64,000 nucleotides of DNA, taken from Rossellomorea vietnamensis. GTDB lineage: Bacteria > Bacillota > Bacilli > Bacillales > Bacillaceae_B. The DNA lies in NCBI RefSeq assembly GCF_008180415.1, contig NZ_VTEI01000001.1, forward strand, positions 454,227 through 518,226, in the 5' to 3' direction. Shown in pieces: positions 1-8,432 of the stretch; the stretch's first letter is position 1; each line of letters starts with the position of its first letter. The notes below the pieces were generated by a model that did not search any database, had not been told where the DNA came from, and saw nothing but the letters and a program-made list of their open reading frames with translations. The position numbers were made by a program, and so were the translations under genes.

Positions 1-300
1 ATTTGATGCTGTTCAAAACTCCTTTTTACCCCATTAACTTGAGAATCTGAGCATTTGATGCTGTTCAAAACTCCTTTTTACCCCATCATCTTGAGAATCT
101 GAGCATTTGATGCTGTTTAAAACTCCTTTTTACTCCATCATCTTTTGAATCTGAGCATTTGATGCTGTTTAAAAACGCTTTTATACCTCATCATCTTCAG
201 AATCTGAGCATTTGATGCTGTTCAAAGCCCCTTTATACCTCATCATTCTGAGAATCGGAATTTTTGATGCTTTAAATACTCCTTTATACTGCTTGAAATA
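1..300. repeat. 52-53 bp tandem repeat array (left edge)
   Basis: Five complete units and one decayed unit, starting near 1, 53, 105, 157, 210 and 260. Each begins ATTTGATGCTGTT and ends GAATCTGAGC, so the period is 52, 52, 52 and 53 bp. The array touches the window edge and probably continues to the left. I see no open reading frame or dyad symmetry in it. Confidence 0.9.
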
Positions 301-365
301 AGCTTTAATAGAAGCCCCCCCCCTCAATCCTCCTATACCAGTATGAAATCCAGCTTTACGATCAT

Positions 366-400
366 AAAAAAAGAGAACGAAATCCTAAGCGATTTCGTCC
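366..400 (-). terminator. Rho-independent terminator
   Basis: Read on the minus strand, GACGAAATC pairs with GATTTCGTT around a short loop, followed by TCTTTTTT. It lies just downstream of the small coiled-coil gene at 454-630. Confidence 0.75.
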
Positions 401-453
401 TCCACTAATTCGTGTATTTAGTTTATGTACTCCCGGGGCCCCCAGAATTTCTA

Positions 454-630
454 TTATAGCTCTGAAAGCTGTTTATTTAGCTGGGCCAATTCGTTTTCCA
501 GCTGCTCTAGCCGCTCTTCCGATTTTTTTGTATTTCCTCCGACAGAATCCACTTTTTCCATATCTGCCTGGATACGGACATAATCAGCCTTTACCTCGCT
601 GATTTTGTATTCTAATTCTCTTTTTGTCAT
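454..630 (-). CDS. Small coiled-coil protein, SE1832 family-like (58 aa)
   Basis: A 58-residue ORF starting MTKRELEYKISEV, preceded by an AAGGGGG ribosome-binding site and followed by a good terminator, so it looks like a real monocistronic gene. The protein is almost entirely charged heptads (Glu/Lys/Leu/Gln), with a short GGNTK break in the middle, and should form a helical hairpin or coiled coil. It resembles from memory the short SE1832-type proteins of Staphylococcus and Bacillus, whose function is unknown. There is no signal peptide or membrane segment. Confidence 0.7.
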   Translation of the reverse strand: MTKRELEYKISEVKADYVRIQADMEKVDSVGGNTKKSEERLEQLENELAQLNKQLSEL

Positions 631-692
631 GTCGTTAAACCCCCTTTTTATAGTAGTTGCTTTAGTATAAACAATTGAAGAATAGATTTCTT

Positions 693-1208
693 TTAAAAAG
701 TTCTACTAGCTTTTTCAATAATTTCCTTAATAAAAGGTTCTTTTTGTTTCGTGTAAGCAGGTCGATCGTTTTTATATAGAGAAGAAAGCTCGCTCTTTAG
801 CAGTGCATACTCTTCAGCTGCTCCAGGAAACTTCCTCAAATAATCACGAAACAGTAACTTCTCAACCCACTCGCTGCTATTCATTTCACAAATATGCAGG
901 TGGCAGGTGCCTTTGCCCCACAAGCCTTTTCTAAAAAAACTTCTGTCGGTTAATTCCGGCTTAGGAACATACTCAAAATCGACTTCACTTAAAGGGGCGA
1001 TCAGAGAAGAAACCACATTTAAATCCCTGACTCCTGCCAGAATATCGATGATAGGCTTAGCCTTCAGCCCTCTGATCGAAGTGCTGCCGATATGTTCAAT
1101 TCCCACTACCTTATCTCCAACAGCTTCTAAGATTTTTTTCTTCTCATACTCGAACTGATCTTCCCATTGGGGATTATACTCACTCAGAATGACAACTGGT
1201 TTTTCCAT
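693..1208 (-). CDS. GrpB family protein (UPF0157)
   Basis: A 171-residue protein of the GrpB/UPF0157 family, which has a nucleotidyltransferase-like fold. Visible family marks are the opening YNPQWEDQFEYEK, the central IEHIGSTSIRGLKAKPIIDI block (residues about 37-56) and the HLHICE segment about residue 105. In some other proteins this domain is fused to dephospho-CoA kinase. As a stand-alone protein its substrate is unknown. The start is supported by GGAG eight bases upstream of ATG. It is monocistronic, 60 bp upstream of the small coiled-coil gene on the same strand, and belongs to the accessory left part of the window. Confidence 0.9.
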   Translation of the reverse strand: MEKPVVILSEYNPQWEDQFEYEKKKILEAVGDKVVGIEHIGSTSIRGLKAKPIIDILAGVRDLNVVSSLIAPLSEVDFEYVPKPELTDRSFFRKGLWGKGTCHLHICEMNSSEWVEKLLFRDYLRKFPGAAEEYALLKSELSSLYKNDRPAYTKQKEPFIKEIIEKASRTF

Positions 1209-1489
1209 TACTTCTCCACCACTCGTATAATTGTCCTTGTACTCTATGTAACTGAAACGAACGTTTTAATTTGGAAACTTATTCTGATTATTTCAAAACC
1301 CTTCAACAAACTCAAGGGAAATTTTCTTTCAAAATAGGGCTTTTATGAATACTGACTAGAATTCCAAGAGTGGGTTAAAGTATATGTTATTTTGCATAAT
1401 TTCAATCTCAATAGGAACTTACCTTAACTATGTGCATTGAAACCTTTGTGTTTCTATTCCGTATATACAATTGAGAGGAGATGAAGTAC

Positions 1490-3178
1490 GTGAAAATTCG
1501 GACGATCATATTGGCACTCGTATTATGTTTATTTTTGATACCTGCTCAAGTATCGGCAGTTGATTTTACAATTGAACATACCCAAATTGATGCATTTTTA
1601 AAGGAAGATGGCAATGTTCAGGTTACTGAGCAGCATACCTATCAATTTGACGGGGATTTTAATGGAATTACTCGTACTCTGATTCCTAAAGAAAACACGC
1701 GTATTGAAAACGTTGAGGCTGTTGAAAATAATAAACCCTTAGAGGTGAAACAAGAGGGAAATCTATATAAGATTTTTCGGGGCGGCTCGGATGAAACGAT
1801 TACTATAGATCTTTCCTATACCATTAAAAACGGAGTGGAGGTATACACTGATCTAGGACAGTTTTACTGGCCATTTTTTGATAGCAGTAATGAATCCTCC
1901 TATGAGAACATGGATATTTATGTTCATCCTCCTCAACCAACAGGTGAAGTTCTTGCTTTAGGCTACGGTGAAGCAGCTGGCACCATTCAAACTACAAAGG
2001 ATGGCGTTGTTCACTTTGAATTAGGAGAGGTCGAAAGCGGCGAAAACGGAGATATCCGGGCAGCATATGATGCTTCCATGTTTCCTGGAGCTTCCATCAA
2101 TGAAGGTAAAGCAATCAGCAGCGACTTAACAGCTGAGATAGCAGCCCAGGAAGAAAAATTGGCCGCCTTTGAGAATAGAAAAGATTTTCTAAGTCTCATT
2201 GCACCATTCATTGTAGGAGCTTTCGCGATTTATTTATCGGCCCTGTTGATCACAGCTTGGAGAAAAAAGCGGGCTGTTATATGGGACGTCGAACGTAACT
2301 CTCTACAACAATCTCTTTTACCAAAAGAAGAGATGAGTTTACCAGCCACTATCCTTCATATGAAAAGCATGATTCCGAGTGGAAGTCTGCTCTCTGCAGC
2401 CCTATTGGATTTAGTCAGAAAAGGCATCGTTGATAGAAGGAGTGAAAATGAGTTTATCCTCGGCAATCGTTCTTCTGATCACCGTCACGAAGAGATGTTG
2501 ATTCAATGGCTTTTCTATAAAATAGGAAATGAAGGTAAATTCTCGATTGATACTTTGGATAACTACATCGAAAATAAAGAAAATCAGCAGTCCTACCACG
2601 AAGATTTCACGAAATGGGTTGAAGAAGTAAAAGCTGAAATAAAGGAGCATAGGCTAGTCCAAAAGAAAGTCGGGCTGCGTTGGACAGTCGCAATCAGCGG
2701 CCTTCTTCTTCTCCCATTCACCATTCTCTTTGGAGTGCACGACTTATTGATGTGGATGTTCTTTTCATTACTCCTGTCCATACTCTTCATACTTTTTGCC
2801 ATGCTATACCAGCCAAGGACTATAATGGGCGCACGGATAAAACACCAGTGGAATCATTTAAGCTCCACTTATACTAACGTTGATAAAAAACAGTGGAGTG
2901 AATGGATGAGCGATGAACAAATGCGGGCATTCATCTATGCGATTGGGATCAATGATAAAGCCATGCTGAAAAAGAATGAAAATCTTGCCAGCACAAATGC
3001 AGATTCAGGGTTCGGCTATACCTCCAGTGACATAGTGATGCTTATGATCATTGCAAGCACCTTGACAAACAGCTTCAACCAGGCTGAGGAAACAGTATCT
3101 GCCGGAACGGGAACAGGCTCAGTTCCTGGTGGAGGATCAGGTGTTGGCGGCGGGGGCGGAGGTTCAGGAGCCTTTTAG
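1490..3178 (+). CDS. DUF2207 domain-containing membrane protein
   Basis: A surface-anchored membrane protein of about 562 residues of the DUF2207 family (function unknown). I prefer the GTG at 1490, because the in-frame ATG at 1481 abuts the GAGAGGAG ribosome-binding site with no spacing, whereas the GTG has nine bases. The protein then begins with a clean signal peptide (MKIRTIILALVL, cleavage near VSA). An extracellular beta-rich domain of about 200 residues follows, then a membrane helix (about 230-252), a cytoplasmic part, two closely spaced membrane helices (about 395-440), and a C-terminal tail of about 20 residues that is almost pure Gly/Ser/Val. Such Gly-rich tails are common in this family. 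It stands alone between non-coding stretches. Confidence 0.88.
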   Translation: MKIRTIILALVLCLFLIPAQVSAVDFTIEHTQIDAFLKEDGNVQVTEQHTYQFDGDFNGITRTLIPKENTRIENVEAVENNKPLEVKQEGNLYKIFRGGSDETITIDLSYTIKNGVEVYTDLGQFYWPFFDSSNESSYENMDIYVHPPQPTGEVLALGYGEAAGTIQTTKDGVVHFELGEVESGENGDIRAAYDASMFPGASINEGKAISSDLTAEIAAQEEKLAAFENRKDFLSLIAPFIVGAFAIYLSALLITAWRKKRAVIWDVERNSLQQSLLPKEEMSLPATILHMKSMIPSGSLLSAALLDLVRKGIVDRRSENEFILGNRSSDHRHEEMLIQWLFYKIGNEGKFSIDTLDNYIENKENQQSYHEDFTKWVEEVKAEIKEHRLVQKKVGLRWTVAISGLLLLPFTILFGVHDLLMWMFFSLLLSILFILFAMLYQPRTIMGARIKHQWNHLSSTYTNVDKKQWSEWMSDEQMRAFIYAIGINDKAMLKKNENLASTNADSGFGYTSSDIVMLMIIASTLTNSFNQAEETVSAGTGTGSVPGGGSGVGGGGGGSGAF

Positions 3179-3251
3179 CGATAACTGAGCTTACCAGCAT
3201 TCTAATTAATGGATTGTAAGAAAACACGACAGAAAAACTTAGAAAAGGGAC

Positions 3252-3434
3252 TTGAAAGGATATCAAGTACCTTTTTGTTATGGAATTGCAGAGCTGCTGA
3301 TCATAAGGATGTTGAATGAAACCACAGAGGCGGGCTACAATTTGATTACCCGGGAGGTTAGCAAAATAATTAGTCAACCCACTCAAGTTTTGGAATCTCA
3401 TCTGACTGTAAAGAGTTTTCAGAGGAAAAACTAA
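3252..3434 (+). pseudogene. Possible relic of an oxidoreductase C-terminus
   Basis: A 60-codon ORF without a convincing ribosome-binding site. Its second half (REVSKIISQPTQVLESHL...) loosely recalls the C-terminal tail of NmrA-like/SDR oxidoreductases. It may only be chance. The rest of 3179-3630 shows nothing else I recognise. Confidence 0.2.
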
Positions 3435-3630
3435 TTTCTACATTTATTTATAGTTGTCCATCTATTCCCTTTCCGTTGAATTTGTGTTCTCTTACATGAA
3501 AAGCAGCAATCCCCTGAGAGAACAGCTGCTGAATGGTAACTTGAGATGAAATCAAGCTTTATTAATCACCACTTATTAAATTCTAGTAACACAGATGTGT
3601 TAACCTTACATTCTTATAATAGCTTTTTAT

Positions 3631-4596
3631 TTATATTTTCAGCAAAACCTTCCCCTCATAATCACGACTCTCAATCAATTTATGCGCCAGCCCGGCATCC
3701 CTTAAATTAAATACTTGTGCGATAGGAAGCGAAATTTTATTAGAAGCAAATAGTTCTATCACTTTTTCTGCAACAGGCTTCAATCTTGCCGGATCAAGTT
3801 TTCTTGTTGTTCCCAGACTAAATCCTTTAATATTCCTGCAGCTGCTATGTACATCACTTGTTTTGATTGTGCCCGCTTTTCCACTGCTGTTTCCAAATTG
3901 AACAAGGGTGCCGTAAAAGGCTAAGCAGTCTAAACTACTAGTGGTCACATCTCCGGCAACTGAATCGAATATCACATTTGCACCTTTCTGATCAGTCTCC
4001 TTTAATACTTCTTCAGAAAAAGTTTCATACGTGCATACAATATCCGCCCCTAATCTCTTAACATAAGATTCTTTTTCCAAATTACCGACAGTTCCTATTA
4101 TCTTCCCGACACCTGCTATGCAGGCTAATTGAATCAACATTGATCCGACACCGCCAGCCGCGCTATGTATAACTATGGTGTCCGTTTCCTTCACTTGTCC
4201 GATCTCATGGAGAAGAATATACGATAAAATTGATACGGTTGGCATGGCGGAGGCTTGTTCAAATGACAGACTGTCTGGAATTTTAAAAACTAACTGTTCA
4301 CTTGCTGCGACATATTCGGCATAAGATCCATTCTTAGGAAAAGCAATCACCCGGTCTCCTACCGAAAAGGCAGAGTCAGGAGAAACCTCTTGAACCGTTC
4401 CTGCAACATCCAATCCAAGTAGTAAAGGGAACTTTCCCTTTCCCTTATTTCCCACACGTTTCTTAATATCTGCATAGTTAACACTTGTATGTGATGCTTT
4501 AATTAGCACCTCGTTATGAGCAATGGCTGGTATCTCAATATCGGTGTATGTAAGAACATCTGCACTGCCAAACTCACTCTGTAAAATAGCTTTCAT
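3631..4596 (-). CDS. Zinc-type alcohol dehydrogenase-like / quinone oxidoreductase family protein
   Basis: A 321-residue medium-chain dehydrogenase/reductase of the NADPH:quinone oxidoreductase branch. It has the N-terminal GroES-like half (MKAILQSEFG, then GLDVAGTVQEV about residues 65-75) and the Rossmann half with the nucleotide motif AAGGVGSMLIQLA (about 149-161). The cysteine cluster of zinc-binding alcohol dehydrogenases is absent, which fits the zinc-free quinone reductase group; the true substrate cannot be read from the sequence. The ATG at 4596 has AAGGCGG eight bases upstream. The in-frame GTG at 4605 is too close to that site. It diverges from the broken CPBP gene at 4719. Confidence 0.88.
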   Translation of the reverse strand: MKAILQSEFGSADVLTYTDIEIPAIAHNEVLIKASHTSVNYADIKKRVGNKGKGKFPLLLGLDVAGTVQEVSPDSAFSVGDRVIAFPKNGSYAEYVAASEQLVFKIPDSLSFEQASAMPTVSILSYILLHEIGQVKETDTIVIHSAAGGVGSMLIQLACIAGVGKIIGTVGNLEKESYVKRLGADIVCTYETFSEEVLKETDQKGANVIFDSVAGDVTTSSLDCLAFYGTLVQFGNSSGKAGTIKTSDVHSSCRNIKGFSLGTTRKLDPARLKPVAEKVIELFASNKISLPIAQVFNLRDAGLAHKLIESRDYEGKVLLKI

Positions 4597-4718
4597 TCTT
4601 TTCACCGCCTTTCTTAACTAGGGTTTCTCCTAAAAATAAAATTAACACGAAAATTCCGAAAATTTGACTGAACATAACTCGTAGAAATAATATTCCTTGA
4701 AAAGGAGGACCATCTACT

Positions 4719-5370
4719 TTGAAAAATACTGAACCTGCCAAGGCACATCGTCTTGGACTGCTGACAATATCCATACAGATAGTAATAAATCTGATCTTAG
4801 TTTTCACTTTACATAACTTGGACTATATTAGCTGGGAGTTTACTTCTTTGATAATTGCCACATTAGGCATAGCTGCATTATTTATCATGAAACCCACACG
4901 CAATTTTTTTATTGACTCTTTGAAAAACTTTGAGGTTTTAAAGAAAGCATCGGTCTACTTACACGTTTCACTAGGTTTTTTAAGCCTTTTTTTCTTTCAG
5001 GCTTTTTGTACCACACTGATATTTCTCTAACGACCACAATGAACTTAATTAAAACAGCTGTACCTAAGATAAATAAAATGATCTGCGATAGGGTCTGCCC
5101 CGGATGAATTACGGCTTTACAACCAATTTATGAAGAATTATTTTTCAGGAACCTCCTGCAAGGATACCTTCAAACGAAACTGCCTGTTGTATGGAGCATC
5201 TTAATAGTAAGTGTCTATTTTGGAAGTTTTCATTTTGGTTATGTATATGTTGGACAGTATCTGGTATTATTGCCGGTATTTTATATGCCCTGCACAGGTC
5301 TCCCTATCCACCGATAATGTTTCACATTCTTTGGAGTCTGTTTTCATTGTTCTACTATAATTACATTTAA
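4719..5370 (+). pseudogene. Degenerate CPBP (CAAX/Abi) intramembrane metalloprotease
   Basis: The first 103 codons (4719-5030) encode two or three hydrophobic segments. After several disabling changes, a second piece at about 5110-5285 reads QPIYEELFFRNLLQGYL, the EExxxR motif of CPBP glutamic-type intramembrane proteases, followed by the SFHFGY segment carrying the second motif. Another frame change near 5265 leads to GIIAGILYALHRSPYPPI, then FHILWSLF, the last motif with its histidine, ending at 5370. All family motifs are there in order but in different frames, so the gene is inactive. CPBP proteins are often linked to bacteriocin self-immunity. Confidence 0.75.
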
Positions 5371-5498
5371 AGTATATCTAATGAAGCCATAGCTTAATAG
5401 GATGGCTTCTTAAATATTTCCCTTGAGTCTGTCACCGAAATATATATTTAGTTCTGACATGCATTCTGCAGCAGATAAACGCTGCTTTGTATCCAGCA

Positions 5499-5849
5499 TT
5501 ACTTCCGCAAAATCTTTTCCATCGCTTTTCCCTTAGCTAATTCATCAATCAACTTATCCAGATAGCGAATTTCTCTCATAGTTGGTTCTTCGATATCCTC
5601 CACTCGGATACCACATATCACACCTTTAATTAAAGTACGTGAAGAATTCAGTTGGGGAGCTTCCGCAAAAAAGGTTTCAAAGTCTGTCTTATTTTCCAGA
5701 AGTGCTTCTAACTCTTCCTGGCTATACCCTGTCAACCAGCTTATGATCTCATCGACTTCTTCTTTGGTACGTCCTTTTTTCTCCGCCTTCGCAACATAAT
5801 GGGGATAGACGCTTGCAAAGCTCGTAGTATAAATACGATGTTTGGCCAT
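5499..5849 (-). CDS. DUF2200 domain-containing protein
   Basis: A 116-residue soluble protein matching the DUF2200 family from its start ([19 protein letters not shown]) through the conserved [14 protein letters not shown] segment to [14 protein letters not shown] near residue 80 and the [13 protein letters not shown] tail. The family is widespread, about 115 residues long, and uncharacterised. The ATG has GAGGGTG at good spacing. It stands alone on the minus strand, convergent with the broken CPBP gene. Confidence 0.9.
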   Translation of the reverse strand: MAKHRIYTTSFASVYPHYVAKAEKKGRTKEEVDEIISWLTGYSQEELEALLENKTDFETFFAEAPQLNSSRTLIKGVICGIRVEDIEEPTMREIRYLDKLIDELAKGKAMEKILRK

Positions 5850-5983
5850 GATACACCCTCGCTTCTATGGTTTTCTTTAGTATACCATGACTTTTTCAGA
5901 GCCTAAAACGTATCCTTGAGACATTTCTATTTACCCGGCCTAGGTATTTAAAGAAGGCTCTAATCAAGCAGACAAATTTTTCA

Positions 5984-6262
5984 CTAAGCTTGTTGAAAGC
6001 CATACATCGCTACAAACACCAACAATAACGAAAGCGCTACACTTAAAACGTTCACCAAAACAAGGCTAATTTTGACCTTGCCTCTCATACCAAGGAAAGC
6101 AAAAGTCAATCCCGCCAAACCAAAAATCAAAGGCAAAAAGATGCTTACATTCAAAACAGCTGCGTATAGGTCATTTCCCCACTTAGTCAACCCAGCTATA
6201 ATAGGGAAAACAGCCAGTAGAAAGAAGACTGCGGATAAGACTGAATAAGACTTCTTTTTCAT
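5984..6262 (-). CDS. Small integral membrane protein, unknown function
   Basis: A 92-residue protein with three predicted membrane helices (about 8-27, 35-56 and 66-88) and a basic MKKKSYS start, suggesting the N-terminus stays inside. The ATG at 6262 is chosen because GAGGAGG lies eight bases upstream; the TTG two codons earlier is not supported. It is followed on the same strand, upstream, by another small membrane protein (6340-6627), and the two may be cotranscribed (77 bp apart). No family recognised with confidence. Confidence 0.65.
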   Translation of the reverse strand: MKKKSYSVLSAVFFLLAVFPIIAGLTKWGNDLYAAVLNVSIFLPLIFGLAGLTFAFLGMRGKVKISLVLVNVLSVALSLLLVFVAMYGFQQA

Positions 6263-6339
6263 TAACAAATCCTCCTCAGTTTAGATTTAAACTTTGGGAA
6301 TGAATAGATACTCGGGACTTTAATGACTTCACTCCGTCT

Positions 6340-6627
6340 TTACTTGTTATTGTATTTTTTTATAACAGTGACGATAACGGCAATAATTAAAACAATGACG
6401 CTATTGATCAGCAAATAATATCCAACCTGCAAACCATAAAATATTGAAAATGGATCACGAATAATAAGTAATGCTACAACACCGCCAATTGCCCCAAAAA
6501 CAGCTGCCAGCATTAATAGAACAAAAGCAGAAGCATATATACTTTTCTTTTTCTTGTAAGAAATAAACGCGATGATGTTTGCCATTACGATGAAGAAAAT
6601 CATAAGTGTTATAAAGAAACCAGACAT
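6340..6627 (-). CDS. Small integral membrane protein, unknown function
   Basis: A 95-residue protein with three hydrophobic helices (about 3-22, 32-54 and 63-88), a short KKKK loop after the first, and a Lys-rich C-terminus. AGGGGG sits at good distance from the ATG. It lies upstream of the similar-sized membrane protein 5984-6262, and the pair may form an operon. I cannot assign it to a family. Confidence 0.65.
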   Translation of the reverse strand: MSGFFITLMIFFIVMANIIAFISYKKKKSIYASAFVLLMLAAVFGAIGGVVALLIIRDPFSIFYGLQVGYYLLINSVIVLIIAVIVTVIKKYNNK

Positions 6628-6893
6628 CTTAATGCCCCCTATCCCTGATGCAACTTCAATTAGATTTTGGTTCGAAAACCATCCTATTTAAAAACCTCTA
6701 AGTTGAAGAAACCCTTCCCAACACTGACAGTTAATTCCTGCAGTCTCTTAAGAATATGACGAGTTCCAAATAGTTAATGTTTCAAATTCAATTTATTCAA
6801 TTATAAAATTCCAATCTCCATTTGCAGGAGGTCTCTTATTACGCTGGCTAGTTCTGGATCATCTATTGTTCTATTTTTACAAGCATAATTCTC

Positions 6894-7383
6894 CTACTCA
6901 AGAACATCTCCTGGAACCCATACAGCTATATCATCTCCAGGACATGCCGCTACTAAAAAAACTTCACTTTCGATTGTGTTACTTTGAACTTCCACTTGCC
7001 AACTCTCAAATTGGTCATGATGACCATTAATGAATAAAACTTCTCCAGAACCTAAAATTAAGTACAAGAGGGATTTCTTGTCCCAACTTAACCTCTACAA
7101 TCTTCTTCAACCGCATTTCACACATTATCTTTGCAGATTTCACCCAATCAAGATTAGGTATTTCATTGGGCTCTGGATCTGTTTCAGGCATTGATTGAAA
7201 CACCTTAATACCGCTTTCAATATTTATCGATATTTGTCCATCTATTCTAGGCCGGTTGTTTTCATTTTCAGAAAGAAGAACCCTTAATCCGTGAAATATT
7301 ACCCCTTCAATCTGTGAACCCTTACATAAATAGTTTAATGTCTTCAAAGCTATATCTCTATTCTCTTTTTCCAATAAGATCAC
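6894..7383 (-). pseudogene. Frameshifted gene of unknown function
   Basis: Codons from ATG 7383 run through a plausible soluble protein (MILLEKENRDIALKTLNYL...) to KLGQEIP. The frame then leaves the gene and stops at 7027. In the neighbouring frame the sequence continues smoothly (LLYLILGSGEVLFINGHH, then a segment ending WVPGDVLE and a stop at 6894). One extra base near 7070 explains both pieces, giving an original protein of about 162 residues. It could be a real inactivation or a base-calling error. I do not recognise the family. Confidence 0.6.
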
Positions 7384-7533
7384 TCCAGAGTGGAACTTTT
7401 ATATTAAAACAAATGTTATTTGAAATTTCCCTAATGCAGGAAACGAAACTGTTCGTTTAATAAAGGAAGAGCAAGCCGGAGATCTATTGGATTTTCTGTG
7501 ATTGACTTAAAAAATCGAATAGCTCCTCATCTT

Positions 7534-8100
7534 CTATTCAGTCTTTTTATCCTGCCATTCCTTTAACATCTCTTCATCTATTTCTTCAACTATCTTTTCA
7601 GTTCCATCTGCCATAACCATTTTCACTTCTACATCTTTTTCCCTGCTGATGACATACCAAAATCTCTTATCTTCTTTAATATGAATAATTTTCGCCTGCA
7701 TCTGCCCTGCATGAACTTCTTTAATAGAATTGTCACTTATCGCACCAGAATAAATATATGGTTCCTCGTGCATTGCCGACCATTTCACAGGAGTATCCCA
7801 CTCTGCTCCTCTAGTTTGCTTCCAGTTCCAATGTCCGCCTTCCCGCTCAAAATATGCGATAAATATTTGCTCTCCTTGAAGATTGTTTTCTGTAAATACA
7901 GCAAGTGCATCGTTTGAGTGAACTACATTTTCTTCTTGATGAATTAGAGAATAAGAATATTGTACTTCTTCATCATATTCCTGTGTATTTTCCTCCATCT
8001 TCTTGTGGAAGAAGTCTTCAAAAGTATAATCATTTGTACATGCTGCCAAAAGTGTTATGCCTGTCAAAATGATTAGTATTAACTTCTTATTGATTTTCAT
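7534..8100 (-). CDS. Lipoprotein, unknown function
   Basis: A 188-residue secreted lipoprotein. The N-terminus is a type II signal peptide (MKINKKLILIILTGITLLAAC) with lipobox LAAC, so Cys21 should be lipidated. The mature part is hydrophilic, with many Glu and Trp, and ends in a charged WQDKKTE tail. No catalytic motif is visible. The ATG at 8100 is preferred to the GTG one codon earlier, which overlaps the GAGAGGG site. It is transcribed away from the pbuE adenine-riboswitch region. Confidence 0.8.
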   Translation of the reverse strand: MKINKKLILIILTGITLLAACTNDYTFEDFFHKKMEENTQEYDEEVQYSYSLIHQEENVVHSNDALAVFTENNLQGEQIFIAYFEREGGHWNWKQTRGAEWDTPVKWSAMHEEPYIYSGAISDNSIKEVHAGQMQAKIIHIKEDKRFWYVISREKDVEVKMVMADGTEKIVEEIDEEMLKEWQDKKTE

Positions 8101-8283
8101 CACCCTCTCTTCAAATGAAATTAATTAAACTAACTTTTATCAGTAAAAGAACGGAAGGATCGCTTGTTTAAAAGCACTTCAAATATCCAAGGCTAGTGAA
8201 AATATGATATAAACTATCTATAACCCTTGTATAATCTATCAACATCTGCTAAACTCTTCAAAGTATTTATAAAAATATATACC

Positions 8284-8346
8284 CTGTATAACCTCAAGAA
8301 TAAGGCTTGGGGGTCTCTACCAGGAACCTTAAACTCCTGATTACAG
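8284..8346 (+). promoter_or_regulatory. Adenine-sensing purine riboswitch (pbuE type)
   Basis: The stretch contains every conserved part of the purine aptamer: P1 strands CTGTA (8284-8288) and TACAG (8342-8346), TATAACCT at the 5' junction, GGTCTCTACC at junction 2/3, the second hairpin loop, and CTCCTGATTAC at junction 3/1. The specificity base after CC(T)GA is T rather than C, which selects adenine. It is nearly identical to the B. subtilis pbuE (ydhL) aptamer as I remember it. The 3' P1 strand also forms the 5' arm of the terminator at 8331-8387, so adenine binding should prevent termination (an ON switch). Confidence 0.95.
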
Positions 8347-8387
8347 AAAATGAATTTCTATTCTTTTTCTGTAATCAGGAGTTTTTT
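8331..8387 (+). terminator. Riboswitch-controlled terminator before pbuE
   Basis: ACTCCTGATTACAGAAA pairs perfectly with TTTCTGTAATCAGGAGT, followed by TTTTTT. Its 5' arm overlaps the aptamer's P1 and P3 elements, making it mutually exclusive with the ligand-bound aptamer. Confidence 0.93.
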
Positions 8388-8432
8388 ATTTTCTGAAATT
8401 TGAAGTTTATTGTGAAAGGACGTTGAATCAAG

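Noticed and set aside
1..300. Possible CRISPR array at the left edge
   Set aside because: Same reason: tandem 52-bp units without unique spacers.
3075..3401. A 108-codon minus-strand ORF
   Set aside because: Antisense to the Gly-rich end of the DUF2207 gene; no start signal.
8220..8283. A second, upstream purine aptamer (CTTGTATAATCT resembles the P1 region)
   Set aside because: The rest of the aptamer (junction 2/3 and 3/1) is missing; it is more likely part of the promoter region.
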